Shown here piece after piece: positions 46,012 to 54,644 of a stretch of DNA of 61,658 bases. The position numbers and the translations under genes are program-made. A model generated the notes under the pieces. That model was not told where the DNA came from. It saw nothing but the letters and a program-made list of their open reading frames with translations, and ran no database searches. The stretch is from Candidatus Hydrogenedentota bacterium (GTDB lineage: Bacteria > Hydrogenedentota > Hydrogenedentia > Hydrogenedentales > CAITNO01), in the NCBI GenBank assembly GCA_012730105.1, contig JAAYBJ010000019.1, forward strand, positions 1 to 61,658, in the 5' to 3' direction. Every line of letters starts with the position of its first letter. Position 1 is the stretch's first letter.

Positions 46012-46056
46012 TGGTGGAGCCGAGGAGGATCGAACTCCTGACCTCTTGACTGCCAG
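46012..46056 (-). repeat. attR: tRNA 3' half supplied by the element
   Basis: The 45-bp copy of the direct repeat lies within the intact tRNA-Ala, from the anticodon loop to CCA. Identity with attL stops at the first base of the 5' side of the anticodon loop, locating the crossover at the loop, as for many tRNA-targeting integrases. Confidence 0.92.
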
Positions 46057-46087
46057 TCAAGCGCTCTCCCAACTGAGCTACGGCCCC
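46012..46087 (-). tRNA. tRNA-Ala (anticodon GGC)
   Basis: The 76-nt minus-strand gene folds as a standard cloverleaf: acceptor GGGGCCG/CGGCTCC, D arm with AGCTCAGTTGGGAGAGC, anticodon stem CTTGA/TCAAG with loop CTGGCAG (anticodon GGC), T arm AGGAG-TTCGATC-CTCCT, discriminator A and encoded CCA. It reads GCC/GCU alanine codons. Its 3' half comes from the integrated element. Confidence 0.96.
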
Positions 46088-46185
46088 ACAAAAAGAAGGG
46101 TTGGAACACGGATGTCTCCGCGTTCAGGGAGCAATAGTATAAACCAAAAGCACAGGATAAAGCAAAATATCGGCGTGAAATGCCG

Positions 46186-46872
46186 TCACACTCCGTCCTG
46201 GGGAGCGTACCAGAGTGAAACGCGCGGCGCACGCGCCACCGCCCGGGCGGCGGTGACGGGGCTGGACTCGTGCAGCATGGCATCGACCACGGCGGCCTTC
46301 TCGTTTCCGGCGGCAAGAATGATGACATGTTCAACGCGGCCCAACAGCGCGGGAGTCACAGTGATGCGATCGGGGCCAGTTTCACGGCGCACGGATGCGG
46401 CAAAGGTGTCAGGGCCACATGCATCGACCTGCTCTGGCGTGAAGAGGGAACAGGTGTGTCCGTCATCCCCCAGTCCGAGCAGGGCGAGGGGGACGGTGCC
46501 GCCCAGGTCAAAGAAATCCTGCCAGGCGTCATGATACCGCGAAGCGGACTCCTCAAGCGGCAGTTCCGTGCGCACCCGTAACACGCGCGAAGGCGGCAGG
46601 CCCAAAGTCCGGATCATGTCCCGGGTAAGGGCGTAGTTGCTCTGCGGATCGGTTTCCGGAACATGACGCTCATCGGTGTAGCCGAGGTAAAAATCGGGTG
46701 CTGGTGTTACGGGTTGCGCCACCAGCGACTCGAACAGGGACCGGGGTGTCCGGCCGCCGGGCACGATCAGGGCGGTGGGCCCGCGGCGCCCGGCACTGAT
46801 TACCGTTCGCATCAGGCGCAGGGTTGCCTCATTCAATGCTTCTCTGGTATCGAATACGCTTGCTGTAATCAA
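46186..46872 (-). CDS. pgl: 6-phosphogluconolactonase
   Basis: The 228-residue enzyme hydrolyses 6-phosphogluconolactone in the oxidative pentose phosphate pathway. The SOL/DevB family signatures are LIVPGGRTPRSLFESL, YTDERHVPETDPQSNYALTR and LLGLGDDGHTCSLFTP, with the catalytic His and Arg regions intact; ILAAGNEKAAVV closes the fold. It is downstream of zwf with a 113-bp gap that contains a 9-nt periodic repeat. Length is typical for the family. Confidence 0.93.
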   Translation of the reverse strand: MITASVFDTREALNEATLRLMRTVISAGRRGPTALIVPGGRTPRSLFESLVAQPVTPAPDFYLGYTDERHVPETDPQSNYALTRDMIRTLGLPPSRVLRVRTELPLEESASRYHDAWQDFFDLGGTVPLALLGLGDDGHTCSLFTPEQVDACGPDTFAASVRRETGPDRITVTPALLGRVEHVIILAAGNEKAAVVDAMLHESSPVTAARAVARAPRVSLWYAPQDGV

Positions 46873-46943
46873 GAAAGTTCCTCCAGGGAAGTAGTATAAC
46901 AGATCATGAAAACTCTTTGCCGCCCTCTGTGGAATAGCGGGTG

Positions 46944-46980
46944 TGCGTGGACATTATGGAGACTATGGACAAGCGTGGAT
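46944..46980. repeat. 9-nt TGGAC periodic repeat between zwf and pgl
   Basis: Four units of TGGAC/TGGAG/TGGAC/TGGAT follow each other at 9, 9 and 10 nt (CGTGGACATTATGGAGACTA and onward). It belongs to the same family as the block at 38898, here without an opposing arm. Confidence 0.65.
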
Positions 46981-46985
46981 CCTGC

Positions 46986-48470
46986 TCATTCCCACGTGGC
47001 ATTGTGCAGGGCGGCAAGGGCATCCGCGGACCGGGGGCCGCCGCTGCCAAAAAGGTAGGGTTGCGGTTGGACCCTGCAGGATTCGAGGTCGCGCAGCACG
47101 GGTGTAAAAATATCCCAGGCCGCCTCGAGTTCGTCGGCGCGGATGAACAGGCTCTTGTCGCCTTTGACCACGTCGAGCAGCAGCGATTCATAGGCATCGG
47201 GAATTTCCCCGGCGAAGGCTGCGGCGTAGCTGAGGTTTAGTTCCGTTTCCTGGAGAGTCACGCGTAACCCCGGCACTTTTGTCATGATATTCAGCGAGAT
47301 GCCGGCGTCGGGCTGTACGCGGATAACGAGATTGTTGGGATGGGGCGTGGCGGACGGACCGGCGAAGATGTTGCCGGGAACTTGACGAAACACGATGTGT
47401 ATTTCCGTCCTGCGGTGGTTCAGTCCTTTACCCGCACTCATTAGAAAGGGTACGCCGTCCCAGCGACGGTTGCGCACTTTCAGCACGGCTGCGGCGTAGG
47501 TGGGCGTTATGGAATCGGGCGGCACTCCTTCCTCCTGCAGGTATCCCTTTTGCGCTTGTCCTTCATAGTCCGCGGCGGTATATTGGCCCACCACGATGTC
47601 TTCGTACCGGACGGGTCGCACGGCGCGCAGGGCCTTTACCTTTTCGTTCCGCACGTTTTCGGGATCCAGATTGAGCGGCTCTTCCATGGTTACCAGGGCC
47701 AGCATCTGGAGCAGGTGGTTCTGCATGACATCGCGTATAATGCCGTAGTGGTCGAAATATCCGGCGCGTCCTTCCGCGCCGATGTCCTCGGACCAGCAGA
47801 TGCGCACGTAGTCGATATTGTTGCGGTTCCACAGAGGCTCAAAAATGAGATTGGCAAAACGCAGTACCATCAGGTTCTGAATGACTTCCTTGCCGAGGTA
47901 ATGGTCGATGCGGTAGGTTTGGGGTTCCGTAAACACTTGTGCCAGCCCGCGCGTCAATGCGTCGGAGGATTCACGGTCGCGGCCGAAGGGTTTTTCCACC
48001 ACCACCCGGCAGGTCTTTCGTCCCGGGAGTTCCTCCGCAAGCCCCGCGTCATGGAGGGACTGTGCCGCCGGCAGGAAGAGAAAGGGCGGTATGGACAAGT
48101 AGAACAGTCTGGTTAGCGGCGTGTCGGCCGGTTCATGGCGCTTCAGTAGTGTTTGTAAGGCCTCAAAATCTTCTTTCGAGTCATAGTGTCCGGAGGTATA
48201 AAAGCAATGTTTGAGGAAGTCTTCCATGTACATGCGGCATTCCGATTCGCCTGGCGTGTATCGGCAGTTCAACCGACTCATGAGCAACTCCCGGAACTGC
48301 TCGTCAGTCATCGGTGTCCGCGCATAACCGTAACAGGAAAAGGACGCCGGCAGCAGTTTTCGGCAGAACAGGGCAAACAGTGCGGGGAATATTTTTTTGA
48401 CCGCCAGGTCGCCGGACGCGCCGACAACAATAATGGACAGAGAGGAGGTTTCCGAAACGTTTTGCTGCAT
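46986..48470 (-). CDS. zwf: Glucose-6-phosphate 1-dehydrogenase
   Basis: The 494-residue enzyme oxidises glucose-6-phosphate to 6-phosphogluconolactone with NADP+ (or NAD+). The Rossmann motif is VVGASGDLAVKKIFP, the substrate motif is YRIDHYLGKEVIQNLMVLRFAN with the catalytic His/Asp and Lys, and VVVEKPFGRD is also present. Start at the ATG at 48470 gives a family-typical N-terminus with GGGA upstream; the ATG at 48518 would add 16 unsupported residues. It is the first gene of the zwf-pgl unit on the minus strand. Confidence 0.95.
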   Translation of the reverse strand: MQQNVSETSSLSIIVVGASGDLAVKKIFPALFALFCRKLLPASFSCYGYARTPMTDEQFRELLMSRLNCRYTPGESECRMYMEDFLKHCFYTSGHYDSKEDFEALQTLLKRHEPADTPLTRLFYLSIPPFLFLPAAQSLHDAGLAEELPGRKTCRVVVEKPFGRDRESSDALTRGLAQVFTEPQTYRIDHYLGKEVIQNLMVLRFANLIFEPLWNRNNIDYVRICWSEDIGAEGRAGYFDHYGIIRDVMQNHLLQMLALVTMEEPLNLDPENVRNEKVKALRAVRPVRYEDIVVGQYTAADYEGQAQKGYLQEEGVPPDSITPTYAAAVLKVRNRRWDGVPFLMSAGKGLNHRRTEIHIVFRQVPGNIFAGPSATPHPNNLVIRVQPDAGISLNIMTKVPGLRVTLQETELNLSYAAAFAGEIPDAYESLLLDVVKGDKSLFIRADELEAAWDIFTPVLRDLESCRVQPQPYLFGSGGPRSADALAALHNATWE

Positions 48471-48678
48471 GAATGTTTTCCCAGGTTGAAATGAAAGAGA
48501 TTCTGACAGGAACGGCAAGAATATGACCTATCGGGCATCCGGAATTCAAGCGGTGGTTCTTGCTTAGGCAGGAAAATAAAGCGGTGATGAACCATGAATG
48601 CCGGGCCGGGTTATAATAATTCTTGGGAAGATTTTACGGCGACATGGTGTTAAATTTGATATAAAAAGGAGGAAGAGT

Positions 48679-49361
48679 ATGCGAAACATCAGGTGCAGTC
48701 TAGTTATTCTGGTAGGGATACTATGCATGCCCGGCGCATGGGCGCACCGGTATATTGAGAATGAGGGCATTCATACTTCAGCGGAGTCGGCTATTCCTAT
48801 CGGGGACATAGACGTGTCTCAGGTGGCTTACCACGAGGCAACGTCGGACTCAGCCCAGCTCTGGCTGAGCTTTGAAGCGGAAGCGGGCGTAATCGCCAGT
48901 ATTGAGATTGGAGTTCCCCAAATCGACCGTTACGAGTCCCTGCGTCCCGCGTTTATCCTTTTGGGGCCGGGGCTGCCCGCCCTTGAGAATTCGCCCGTGG
49001 AAGTTCCCGAAGGATACACGGTGGTATCGTTTACGCCACGGACACGATAAGCGACCCTGAAGTGTTTGATGAGCCCTTCACGGGGACTTCGTCCTGGATA
49101 TTTGGGCGGCAGGAGATAACGCTTCCTGCCTCGGGATTGTACTATATTGTGACCTATGTGCCTTCGGGCACTCCCGGTAAATTCTGGGTTGCCCCGGGGG
49201 TAAAGGAAGTATTTGGATTCGGAGATATTCTCACGCTTCCCGCTGTTATCTATAAGGTCCGCACCTTTCACGAAGTGTTCTTCTGGGGAGGCATTCTGGG
49301 ATGGGGTTACCTTGGTGCGGTGATTCTGTTGCTACTCCCTTTGGTGTTTTTTTTTGTATAA
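48679..49361 (+). pseudogene. Frameshifted gene for a secreted/membrane protein
   Basis: A strong AAAGGAGGAAGAGT precedes the ATG at 48679. Frame 1 (48679-49050) has a signal peptide (SLVILVGILCMPGAWA) and ends early after EVPEGYTVV. The adjacent frame, open from upstream of 49014, reads GGIVYATDTISDPEVFDEPF, then WIFGRQEITLPASGLYYIVTY, then KFWVAPGVKEVFGFGDILTLP, ending in one membrane helix (GGILGWGYLGAVILLLLPLVFFFV). The two frames join smoothly between 49014 and 49030, so a single indel, natural or a sequencing error, has split one about 227-residue protein. Intact family function is unknown to me. Confidence 0.75.
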
Positions 49362-49417
49362 GGCACTGGTTGCGTCGCATGCGGCGGGAACAGGTGGAAT
49401 AGGTACCGGCTCCGTTT

Positions 49418-50446
49418 ATGGCGTATAATGACAGCGTGAATCTCATAGCTGTTTATACGCGAATTCTGGTGTTGGCCACCGGCCTGTTGCCGTTTGTTGT
49501 CGCGGTCGGGGCGGGCGTTGATCCGGATAAAGAAATCTTGGCTAAGGGGCTGTTTATTGTCGAATATCCCAGCGGGCAGGAAGCCGTGGCCGAGCGGACT
49601 TTGTCCATCCTGGAAAATGCCATACGCGAATACAATCCGGTACTTCCCGCAGGGGATGCGCCCATACGGGTGGTGGTGACAGACGTTCCTGCGGAGTTTG
49701 AACGGTATGCGGTACATTTTGCGGGTCTTGATGTTACGGGACTTGCCCAGCCCGGAAGCGACCTTATCATCGTGAAAGCGCCTCGGCTCCGCCCGCCCGG
49801 CGGCGATTATCCCGGCACGCTCCGGCACGAACTGGTGCACCTGTTGCTGTACAGGAACATTGATTACGCGAACTTGCCCCAATGGCTGAATGAGGGCCTC
49901 GCGATGAGCCTATCCAACGAATTCTACTGGCAGAGCCTGTTCAAGGTGGCGAGCATGTTCGTGAACAATCGGATTATTCCGTACCGTCTGCTGGACAATT
50001 CATTTTACAGCCCATCGGACCAGATGCAGTTCAATGACGCCTATGCGCAATCTTTGTCCATGACCCGCCACCTGCGTGACCTGCTGGGCGAAGAACGTTT
50101 CTGGCAGTTGATTCATGCCCTGGCTGAAAAGCCCTTTCCCAAGGCTTTGTCCGATATCGCCGGTATGACCGTGCTCGAATTCTGGGGCGGCTATGAAAGA
50201 GCCTTGTGGAAATACGCCCTCATTGCGGCCATGGCTTCAGGCTTCTTTTTTCAGCCCGCCGCCATACTGCTGATTATCGCCTATATTCGGCGTCGCCGCA
50301 TTGCGCAAAACCTGTATCGGCGCTGGGAAATGGAGGAGGCCGCGGAAGAGGCCGGCGGCGGGGTGCTGCGCGACTGGGATGAACTGGTGGAAGACCCGGA
50401 CGCTTGGAAACAGGGCGCATATGATGATGACGACGACCAATGGTAA
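49418..50446 (+). CDS. MA-like (gluzincin) membrane metallopeptidase
   Basis: The 342-residue protein has an N-terminal signal/anchor (ILVLATGLLPFVVAVGAGV), a peptidase-MA-like domain with the zinc motif HELVH (His137, Glu138, His141) and downstream glutamate ligand Glu159 in LPQWLNEGLAM, then a C-terminal membrane helix (YALIAAMASGFFFQPAAILLIIAYI) and an acidic cytoplasmic tail ending in a run of Asp. It probably cleaves proteins outside the membrane. It follows the frameshifted gene and is 24 bp upstream of the cobalamin adenosyltransferase gene. No substrate is indicated. Confidence 0.8.
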   Translation: MAYNDSVNLIAVYTRILVLATGLLPFVVAVGAGVDPDKEILAKGLFIVEYPSGQEAVAERTLSILENAIREYNPVLPAGDAPIRVVVTDVPAEFERYAVHFAGLDVTGLAQPGSDLIIVKAPRLRPPGGDYPGTLRHELVHLLLYRNIDYANLPQWLNEGLAMSLSNEFYWQSLFKVASMFVNNRIIPYRLLDNSFYSPSDQMQFNDAYAQSLSMTRHLRDLLGEERFWQLIHALAEKPFPKALSDIAGMTVLEFWGGYERALWKYALIAAMASGFFFQPAAILLIIAYIRRRRIAQNLYRRWEMEEAAEEAGGGVLRDWDELVEDPDAWKQGAYDDDDDQW

Positions 50447-50470
50447 TCTAACGCAAGGAAAGGACGCCTG

Positions 50471-51067
50471 ATGAAATCCCTGGTAACCACAAAGAAAGGG
50501 GATTCGGGAACAACGAGCACGCTGGACGGAGCGTTCTTGCGCAAGGATCACCCGCTGTTGGAAGCCCTGGGCGCCTTGGATACCCTGCGGGCGCAGACGG
50601 CCCTGCTGCGTACGCAACTTCAAGAACACAGGCCGGAAGCCGCACGGGAAATCGAGTTCCTGTGGTTCCTGCTGCACACCTGTTTCCTGTTGGGTTCCGC
50701 GTTGGCCGACCCCCATACCCGAAAACCGGAATGGCATCCCGTCCGGCTGGAGCGCAAGCACCTGGAGTCGCTCGAAGCCGAACAGGCCCGCCTGGAAGCC
50801 TGTCTGCGGTTGCCGCGGGCCTTCATCGTGTGCGCGTCCAATTCCCTGGCCGCCCAGGCGGACCTGACCGCGTCGTCGGTCCGCGCCTTTGAGCGCCGGC
50901 TTGTGGCCTTTCAGCAGATGGCTCCGGAATTTAATGATCCGGTATATACTGCATACGTGAACCGTCTGAGTGATTACTTCTTCATTCTCGCCCGTTTTCT
51001 GGAGGACGGCATACACCATGCCGTGGACTATGCCAAGGCGGAACCCCCGTCCCGGGAGAGTGCGTAA
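50471..51067 (+). CDS. PduO-type ATP:cob(I)alamin adenosyltransferase-like protein
   Basis: The 198-residue protein shows the PduO/MMAB fold pattern: N-terminal ATP loop VTTKKGDSGTTSTLDGAFLRKDHPLLEALGALD, helix LRAQTALLRTQL, PRAFIVCASNSLAAQ, a helix with VRAFERRLVAF holding the family arginine/glutamate, and YVNRLSDYFFILARFLEDG. These enzymes adenosylate cob(I)alamin to coenzyme B12. The usual TKTGDxG loop is TTKKGDSG and the RRAER helix is divergent, so activity is likely but not certain. No mutase or diol dehydratase is beside it. Confidence 0.72.
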   Translation: MKSLVTTKKGDSGTTSTLDGAFLRKDHPLLEALGALDTLRAQTALLRTQLQEHRPEAAREIEFLWFLLHTCFLLGSALADPHTRKPEWHPVRLERKHLESLEAEQARLEACLRLPRAFIVCASNSLAAQADLTASSVRAFERRLVAFQQMAPEFNDPVYTAYVNRLSDYFFILARFLEDGIHHAVDYAKAEPPSRESA

Positions 51068-51126
51068 CGCCTCGCCTTGTCAGCACGCACCGCCCCCGGA
51101 GGGGTGGAGGAGTAAACCCGCCTCCC

Positions 51127-51170
51127 AAAAAAATGTTGGGGAGGCGCGTAACCCGGTCGCGCCTCCCCAA
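51127..51170 (-). terminator. Intrinsic terminator of the OFA transporter gene
   Basis: A perfect 13-bp stem (51136-51148 with 51158-51170, 9-nt loop) is followed on the minus strand by CATTTTTTT. A competing 8-bp stem (51119-51126 with 51139-51146) shares the inner arm and would form on the plus strand behind the adenosyltransferase gene. Confidence 0.85.
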
Positions 51171-51200
51171 TTCTCTCCCCGTGCCAAAAAAGGCTTAACG

Positions 51201-52517
51201 CTATGCTTTTGGGGCTTTGGGCGCCTTAAGCGCCAACATTAATACCGCCACGGCCAGGCAGGCGACGCCGGCAATAACCATCGGCGCCAGCCATACGGTC
51301 ACATCCACGGTGCCGACGGGCGCCCGGTCTTTGAAATACCCCGCAATTTGAGGGCCCACTATGCCGGCCACCCCGTAGGACAAAAAGACATATCCGTAAT
51401 TCAGCCCCACGTTCTTGTTGCCGAAGAAGTCCGCCGTAGCCGACGCGAACAGGGCAAAATTGCCGCCAAAATTAAACCCGATAATGCAGGCGCCCACAAT
51501 AAAGCCCATCTTGGAGCCCCCTAATTTATAGAAGGCAAGCAACATAAGGCCTTGAAGGAAGCACATAAGCACAATAGACATCTTGCGCCCGAGCTTGTCG
51601 CTGGCGGTTCCCCAGATAATACGTCCCAATCCGTTAAGAATCGCGAAAAGAGCCATTGCGGTTCCCGCGACAATACCGGCCTCTTCTGCGGTTACGGCTG
51701 TGCCGCTTGCCTGGAGGGCGTCAATCCCGAAAAGTCTTATGATGCCTATTACCATCAGACCGGCCATCGCGGAAGCCATGAAGGTGATCCAGAGCATATA
51801 AAACTGAGGTGTTTTCAACATTTGGCGTTCAGTGAAATTAACCTGTCCGGTGGAACCGCCCGCGGCAGCCGCCGGCGGTGTCCAGCCCGCAGGCACATAA
51901 TTTGCCGGGGGATTCACCATGACAAGGCTTCCCAGTACTACCAGTACCAGAAAGGTAATGCCGTACACGAAAAATACGGCCTGCACGCCCGGTAATCCCA
52001 ACATGCCGTCAAGATTATTCAGTAATCCTCCAAACCAGCTGTCTCCCAACTTTACCCACAGGGTGGCGCCGAAACCGAAACCGGCCACCGCGAACCCGGT
52101 GATCATACCCTTTTTGTCGGGAAACCATTTGACACAAACCGCAATGGGAACCACATAAGCCAATCCGATGCCCGTTCCACCGATAACCCCAATACACAGC
52201 AACTGCATGATAAAAGTGGTGCCGAACAAACCGCCCAGAATATAGCCCAGCCCCAGGACAATGCCTCCGGCAAGGGCTATAGGCCGTGGGCCGATCTTGG
52301 CCTGCATGCGGCCCGCAACAACCATAACAACCGCAAAAAACGCGAGACCCGCAGAAAAGATCAATTGGGTTTGTGTCGCGGTAAACTTGTAGGTGCCAGC
52401 CGGGTCGGTCAGTAGACGCGTAAAAACACTCCAGGCATAAATGGCGCCGAGAGAGAGCTGGATGAGGATTGCGCCTACGACAACAATCCAGCGATTCATT
52501 GTTTTGTTTTCTGCCAT
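51201..52517 (-). CDS. MFS transporter, oxalate/formate antiporter (OFA) family
   Basis: The 438-residue, twelve-helix transporter starts at the ATG at 52517 (GGAGAG 8 bp upstream). The first helix, WIVVVGAILIQLSLGAIYAWSVF, is the OFA signature, and GRMQAKIGPRPIALAGGI (A-loop-like), KWFPDKKGMITGFAVAGFGFGA and SDKLGRKMSIVL follow. Members exchange oxalate and formate or import other monocarboxylates. It is transcribed with the same polarity as acsA, 123 bp upstream, which suggests a role in acetate or similar acid uptake, as inference. Confidence 0.87.
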   Translation of the reverse strand: MAENKTMNRWIVVVGAILIQLSLGAIYAWSVFTRLLTDPAGTYKFTATQTQLIFSAGLAFFAVVMVVAGRMQAKIGPRPIALAGGIVLGLGYILGGLFGTTFIMQLLCIGVIGGTGIGLAYVVPIAVCVKWFPDKKGMITGFAVAGFGFGATLWVKLGDSWFGGLLNNLDGMLGLPGVQAVFFVYGITFLVLVVLGSLVMVNPPANYVPAGWTPPAAAAGGSTGQVNFTERQMLKTPQFYMLWITFMASAMAGLMVIGIIRLFGIDALQASGTAVTAEEAGIVAGTAMALFAILNGLGRIIWGTASDKLGRKMSIVLMCFLQGLMLLAFYKLGGSKMGFIVGACIIGFNFGGNFALFASATADFFGNKNVGLNYGYVFLSYGVAGIVGPQIAGYFKDRAPVGTVDVTVWLAPMVIAGVACLAVAVLMLALKAPKAPKA

Positions 52518-52570
52518 TAGAAGTACTCTCCAATTGTTTACAAAACTCGACACTCTACTGTTACGAAACA

Positions 52571-52601
52571 GGGAGCCGGTATCACGCGGACACCGGCTCC
52601 C
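52571..52601 (-). terminator. Hairpin downstream of acsA
   Basis: A perfect 10-bp stem (52571-52580 with 52592-52601, 11-nt loop) lies about 40 bp past the acsA stop. Its minus-strand tail (TGTTTCGTAAC) is only weakly T-rich, so some read-through into the transporter gene is plausible. Confidence 0.6.
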
Positions 52602-52640
52602 GTAAATCAGGGTGCCGCGGCGTTGCCGCCACAGCGCAGG

Positions 52641-54644
52641 TTATTTCTTCAGCAGGCGGTTGTGTTCGGCCACCAGCGCTTCCACGACGTGCGGATCGGC
52701 CAGCGTGGTTGTGTCGCCGATCTGGTCCACGGCGTCTTCGGCGATCTTGCGCAGAATGCGGCGCATGATTTTGCCGGAACGCGTCTTGGGCAGCGCGGGC
52801 GCAAACTGCACTACGTCGGGCGCTGCGATCGGGCCGATTTCACTGCGCACATGCATGACCAGTTCCTTGCGCAGTGCTTCGCTTTCTTCCACACCGCCGA
52901 CCAGGGTCACGTACGCGTACAGGGCCTGGCCCTTGATTTCATGGGGCATGGGCGCCACGGCGGCCTCGGCCACCTTCGGGTGACTGACCAGGGCGCTTTC
53001 GACTTCCGCCGTACCGATACGGTGGCCGGACACATTCACGACGTCGTCAATGCGGCCCATGAGCCAGTAATCGCCGTCGGCGTCTTTGCGGCATCCGTCG
53101 CCCGAGAAATAGAGGTCGTTGTACATGGTGAAATAGGTGTCGATGAAGCGGTCATGATCGCCCCACATGGTGCGCATCATGCCGGGCCACGGACGCTGGA
53201 TGCACAGTTTGCCGCCCTCGTTGGTGTCCACTTCCGAGCGGTCATCGCGCAGGATGATCGGGTCCACGCCGAAGAAGGGCCGGTTCGCGCTGCCGGGCTT
53301 CAAGGTCATTATGGGCAGGCCCGTAATCATGAAGCCGCCCGTTTCCGTCTGCCACCACGTGTCCATGATCGGGCAGCGGCTCTTGCCGACCACCGTGTAG
53401 TACCACATCCACGCTTCCGGATTAATGGGTTCGCCCACGGAACCCAGGATGCGCAGGGAGCCCAGATCATACTTGTTCACCCACTCGTCACCCTTTTGGA
53501 TCAGTGCGCGGATGGCCGTGGGCGCGGTATAGAACTGGTTGCATTTAAATTTGTCGACGATGTGCCAGAAACGGCCGGCATCCGGATAGGTCGGCACGCC
53601 TTCAAACATGAGCGAGGTGGCGCCGTTGGCCAGCGGGCCGTACACGATGTAACTGTGGCCGGTTACCCAGCCGATGTCCGCCGTGCACCAGTAGATGTCG
53701 TCTTCGCGGAGATCGAACACGTACTTATGCGTCATGGCGACTTGCAGCAGGTAGCCGCCCGTGGTGTGCACCACACCCTTGGGCTTGCCGGTGGAACCCG
53801 AGGTGTACAGAATGAAAAGCGGGTCTTCGGCGTTCATCGGCGTCGCTTCACACTCCGTGCCGGCGTTTGCCATGAGCTCGTCGTACCATAGGTCGCGCCC
53901 TTCCTGCATGGCGCAAGGTTCCGGGTTGCGCTTCACGACGATGCATTTTTCAATGCTGGCGCAGTCGGACTTGGTCATGGCCTCGTCCGCGATGGCTTTC
54001 AGGCCGATGTGCTTGCCGGACCGAAGCGAAACGTTTGACGTGACGAGCATCTTGCAGGAGGCGTCGCCCACGCGCGTGGCGATGGCGTCCGCGCTAAAGC
54101 CGCCGAACACGATGGAATGGATGGCGCCGATGCGCGTGCAGGCCAGCATCACGATGGGCAGCTCGATAATCATCGGCAGATAAATGCAGACGCGGTCTCC
54201 TTTGCCGACGCCGAGGCTCTTGAGCACGTTCGCGAATTTGCACACTTCCGTGTACAGTTCCCGGTAGGTCATCTTGATCACGTCGTCTTCAGGCTCACCC
54301 TGGAAGATCAGGGCCACCTTGTTCTCGCGGGCCGTGCCCATGTGCCGGTCCAGGCAGTTATAGGAAACATTCAGTTCGCCGTCTTTGAACCAGGTGTGTT
54401 CGATGGTGCGGCTCGCCGTGTCCCACACATATTCCAGGGACTTGGTCGGTTCCTTGGACCACGCGAGTTCTTTTTTCGCGTGTTCAAGCCAGAACGCGTC
54501 GGGATCCTTGATGGAGGCCTCCCACATCTTCTGGTATTCGTCTATGGTTTTTATTGCGGCTTTCTCTACAATCGCCGCGGGGGCGGGAAAAGTGCGGTTC
54601 TCCGTCATTAAAGAACTCATGCCCTTCTTGCCATCTGTTGTCAT
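52641..54644 (-). CDS. acsA: Acetyl-CoA synthetase
   Basis: The 667-residue enzyme converts acetate, ATP and CoA to acetyl-CoA. The start at 54644 (GGGAGAG upstream) gives the usual ACAS N-terminal segment (KTIDEYQKMWEASIKDPDAFW). Motifs are YTSGSTGKPKGVVHT, WWQTETGGFMITGLP, SGDGCRKDADGDYWLMGRIDDVVNVSGHRIGTAEVESAL and the acetylatable lysine in PKTRSGKIMRR. Length and motifs distinguish it from the two acyl-CoA ligases near the left end. An OFA transporter follows on the same strand. Long leader with a hairpin upstream, described separately. Confidence 0.95.
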   Translation of the reverse strand: MTTDGKKGMSSLMTENRTFPAPAAIVEKAAIKTIDEYQKMWEASIKDPDAFWLEHAKKELAWSKEPTKSLEYVWDTASRTIEHTWFKDGELNVSYNCLDRHMGTARENKVALIFQGEPEDDVIKMTYRELYTEVCKFANVLKSLGVGKGDRVCIYLPMIIELPIVMLACTRIGAIHSIVFGGFSADAIATRVGDASCKMLVTSNVSLRSGKHIGLKAIADEAMTKSDCASIEKCIVVKRNPEPCAMQEGRDLWYDELMANAGTECEATPMNAEDPLFILYTSGSTGKPKGVVHTTGGYLLQVAMTHKYVFDLREDDIYWCTADIGWVTGHSYIVYGPLANGATSLMFEGVPTYPDAGRFWHIVDKFKCNQFYTAPTAIRALIQKGDEWVNKYDLGSLRILGSVGEPINPEAWMWYYTVVGKSRCPIMDTWWQTETGGFMITGLPIMTLKPGSANRPFFGVDPIILRDDRSEVDTNEGGKLCIQRPWPGMMRTMWGDHDRFIDTYFTMYNDLYFSGDGCRKDADGDYWLMGRIDDVVNVSGHRIGTAEVESALVSHPKVAEAAVAPMPHEIKGQALYAYVTLVGGVEESEALRKELVMHVRSEIGPIAAPDVVQFAPALPKTRSGKIMRRILRKIAEDAVDQIGDTTTLADPHVVEALVAEHNRLLKK

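Larger units (their letters stand above)
39120..46056. mobile_element. Integrative element inserted in tRNA-Ala(GGC), about 6.9 kb
   Basis: The element is bounded by a 45-bp perfect direct repeat, one copy inside the intact tRNA gene. All recognised genes (from integrase at 45831 to the hypothetical protein ending at 40106) lie on the minus strand. Content: tyrosine integrase beside the tRNA, a small unknown protein, a DUF1580 HTH protein, a CHC2 zinc-finger protein, a Toprim/DUF3987 protein and three small unknowns. Replication functions without capsid, terminase, relaxase or toxin genes resemble phage satellites or minimal integrative plasmids. Removing it restores a tRNA gene followed by its terminator. 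Confidence 0.9.

Noticed and set aside
51119-51146. Attenuator formed by two mutually exclusive hairpins
   Set aside because: The arrangement is explained by back-to-back terminators of convergent genes; there is no leader peptide or downstream gene on the plus strand to regulate.
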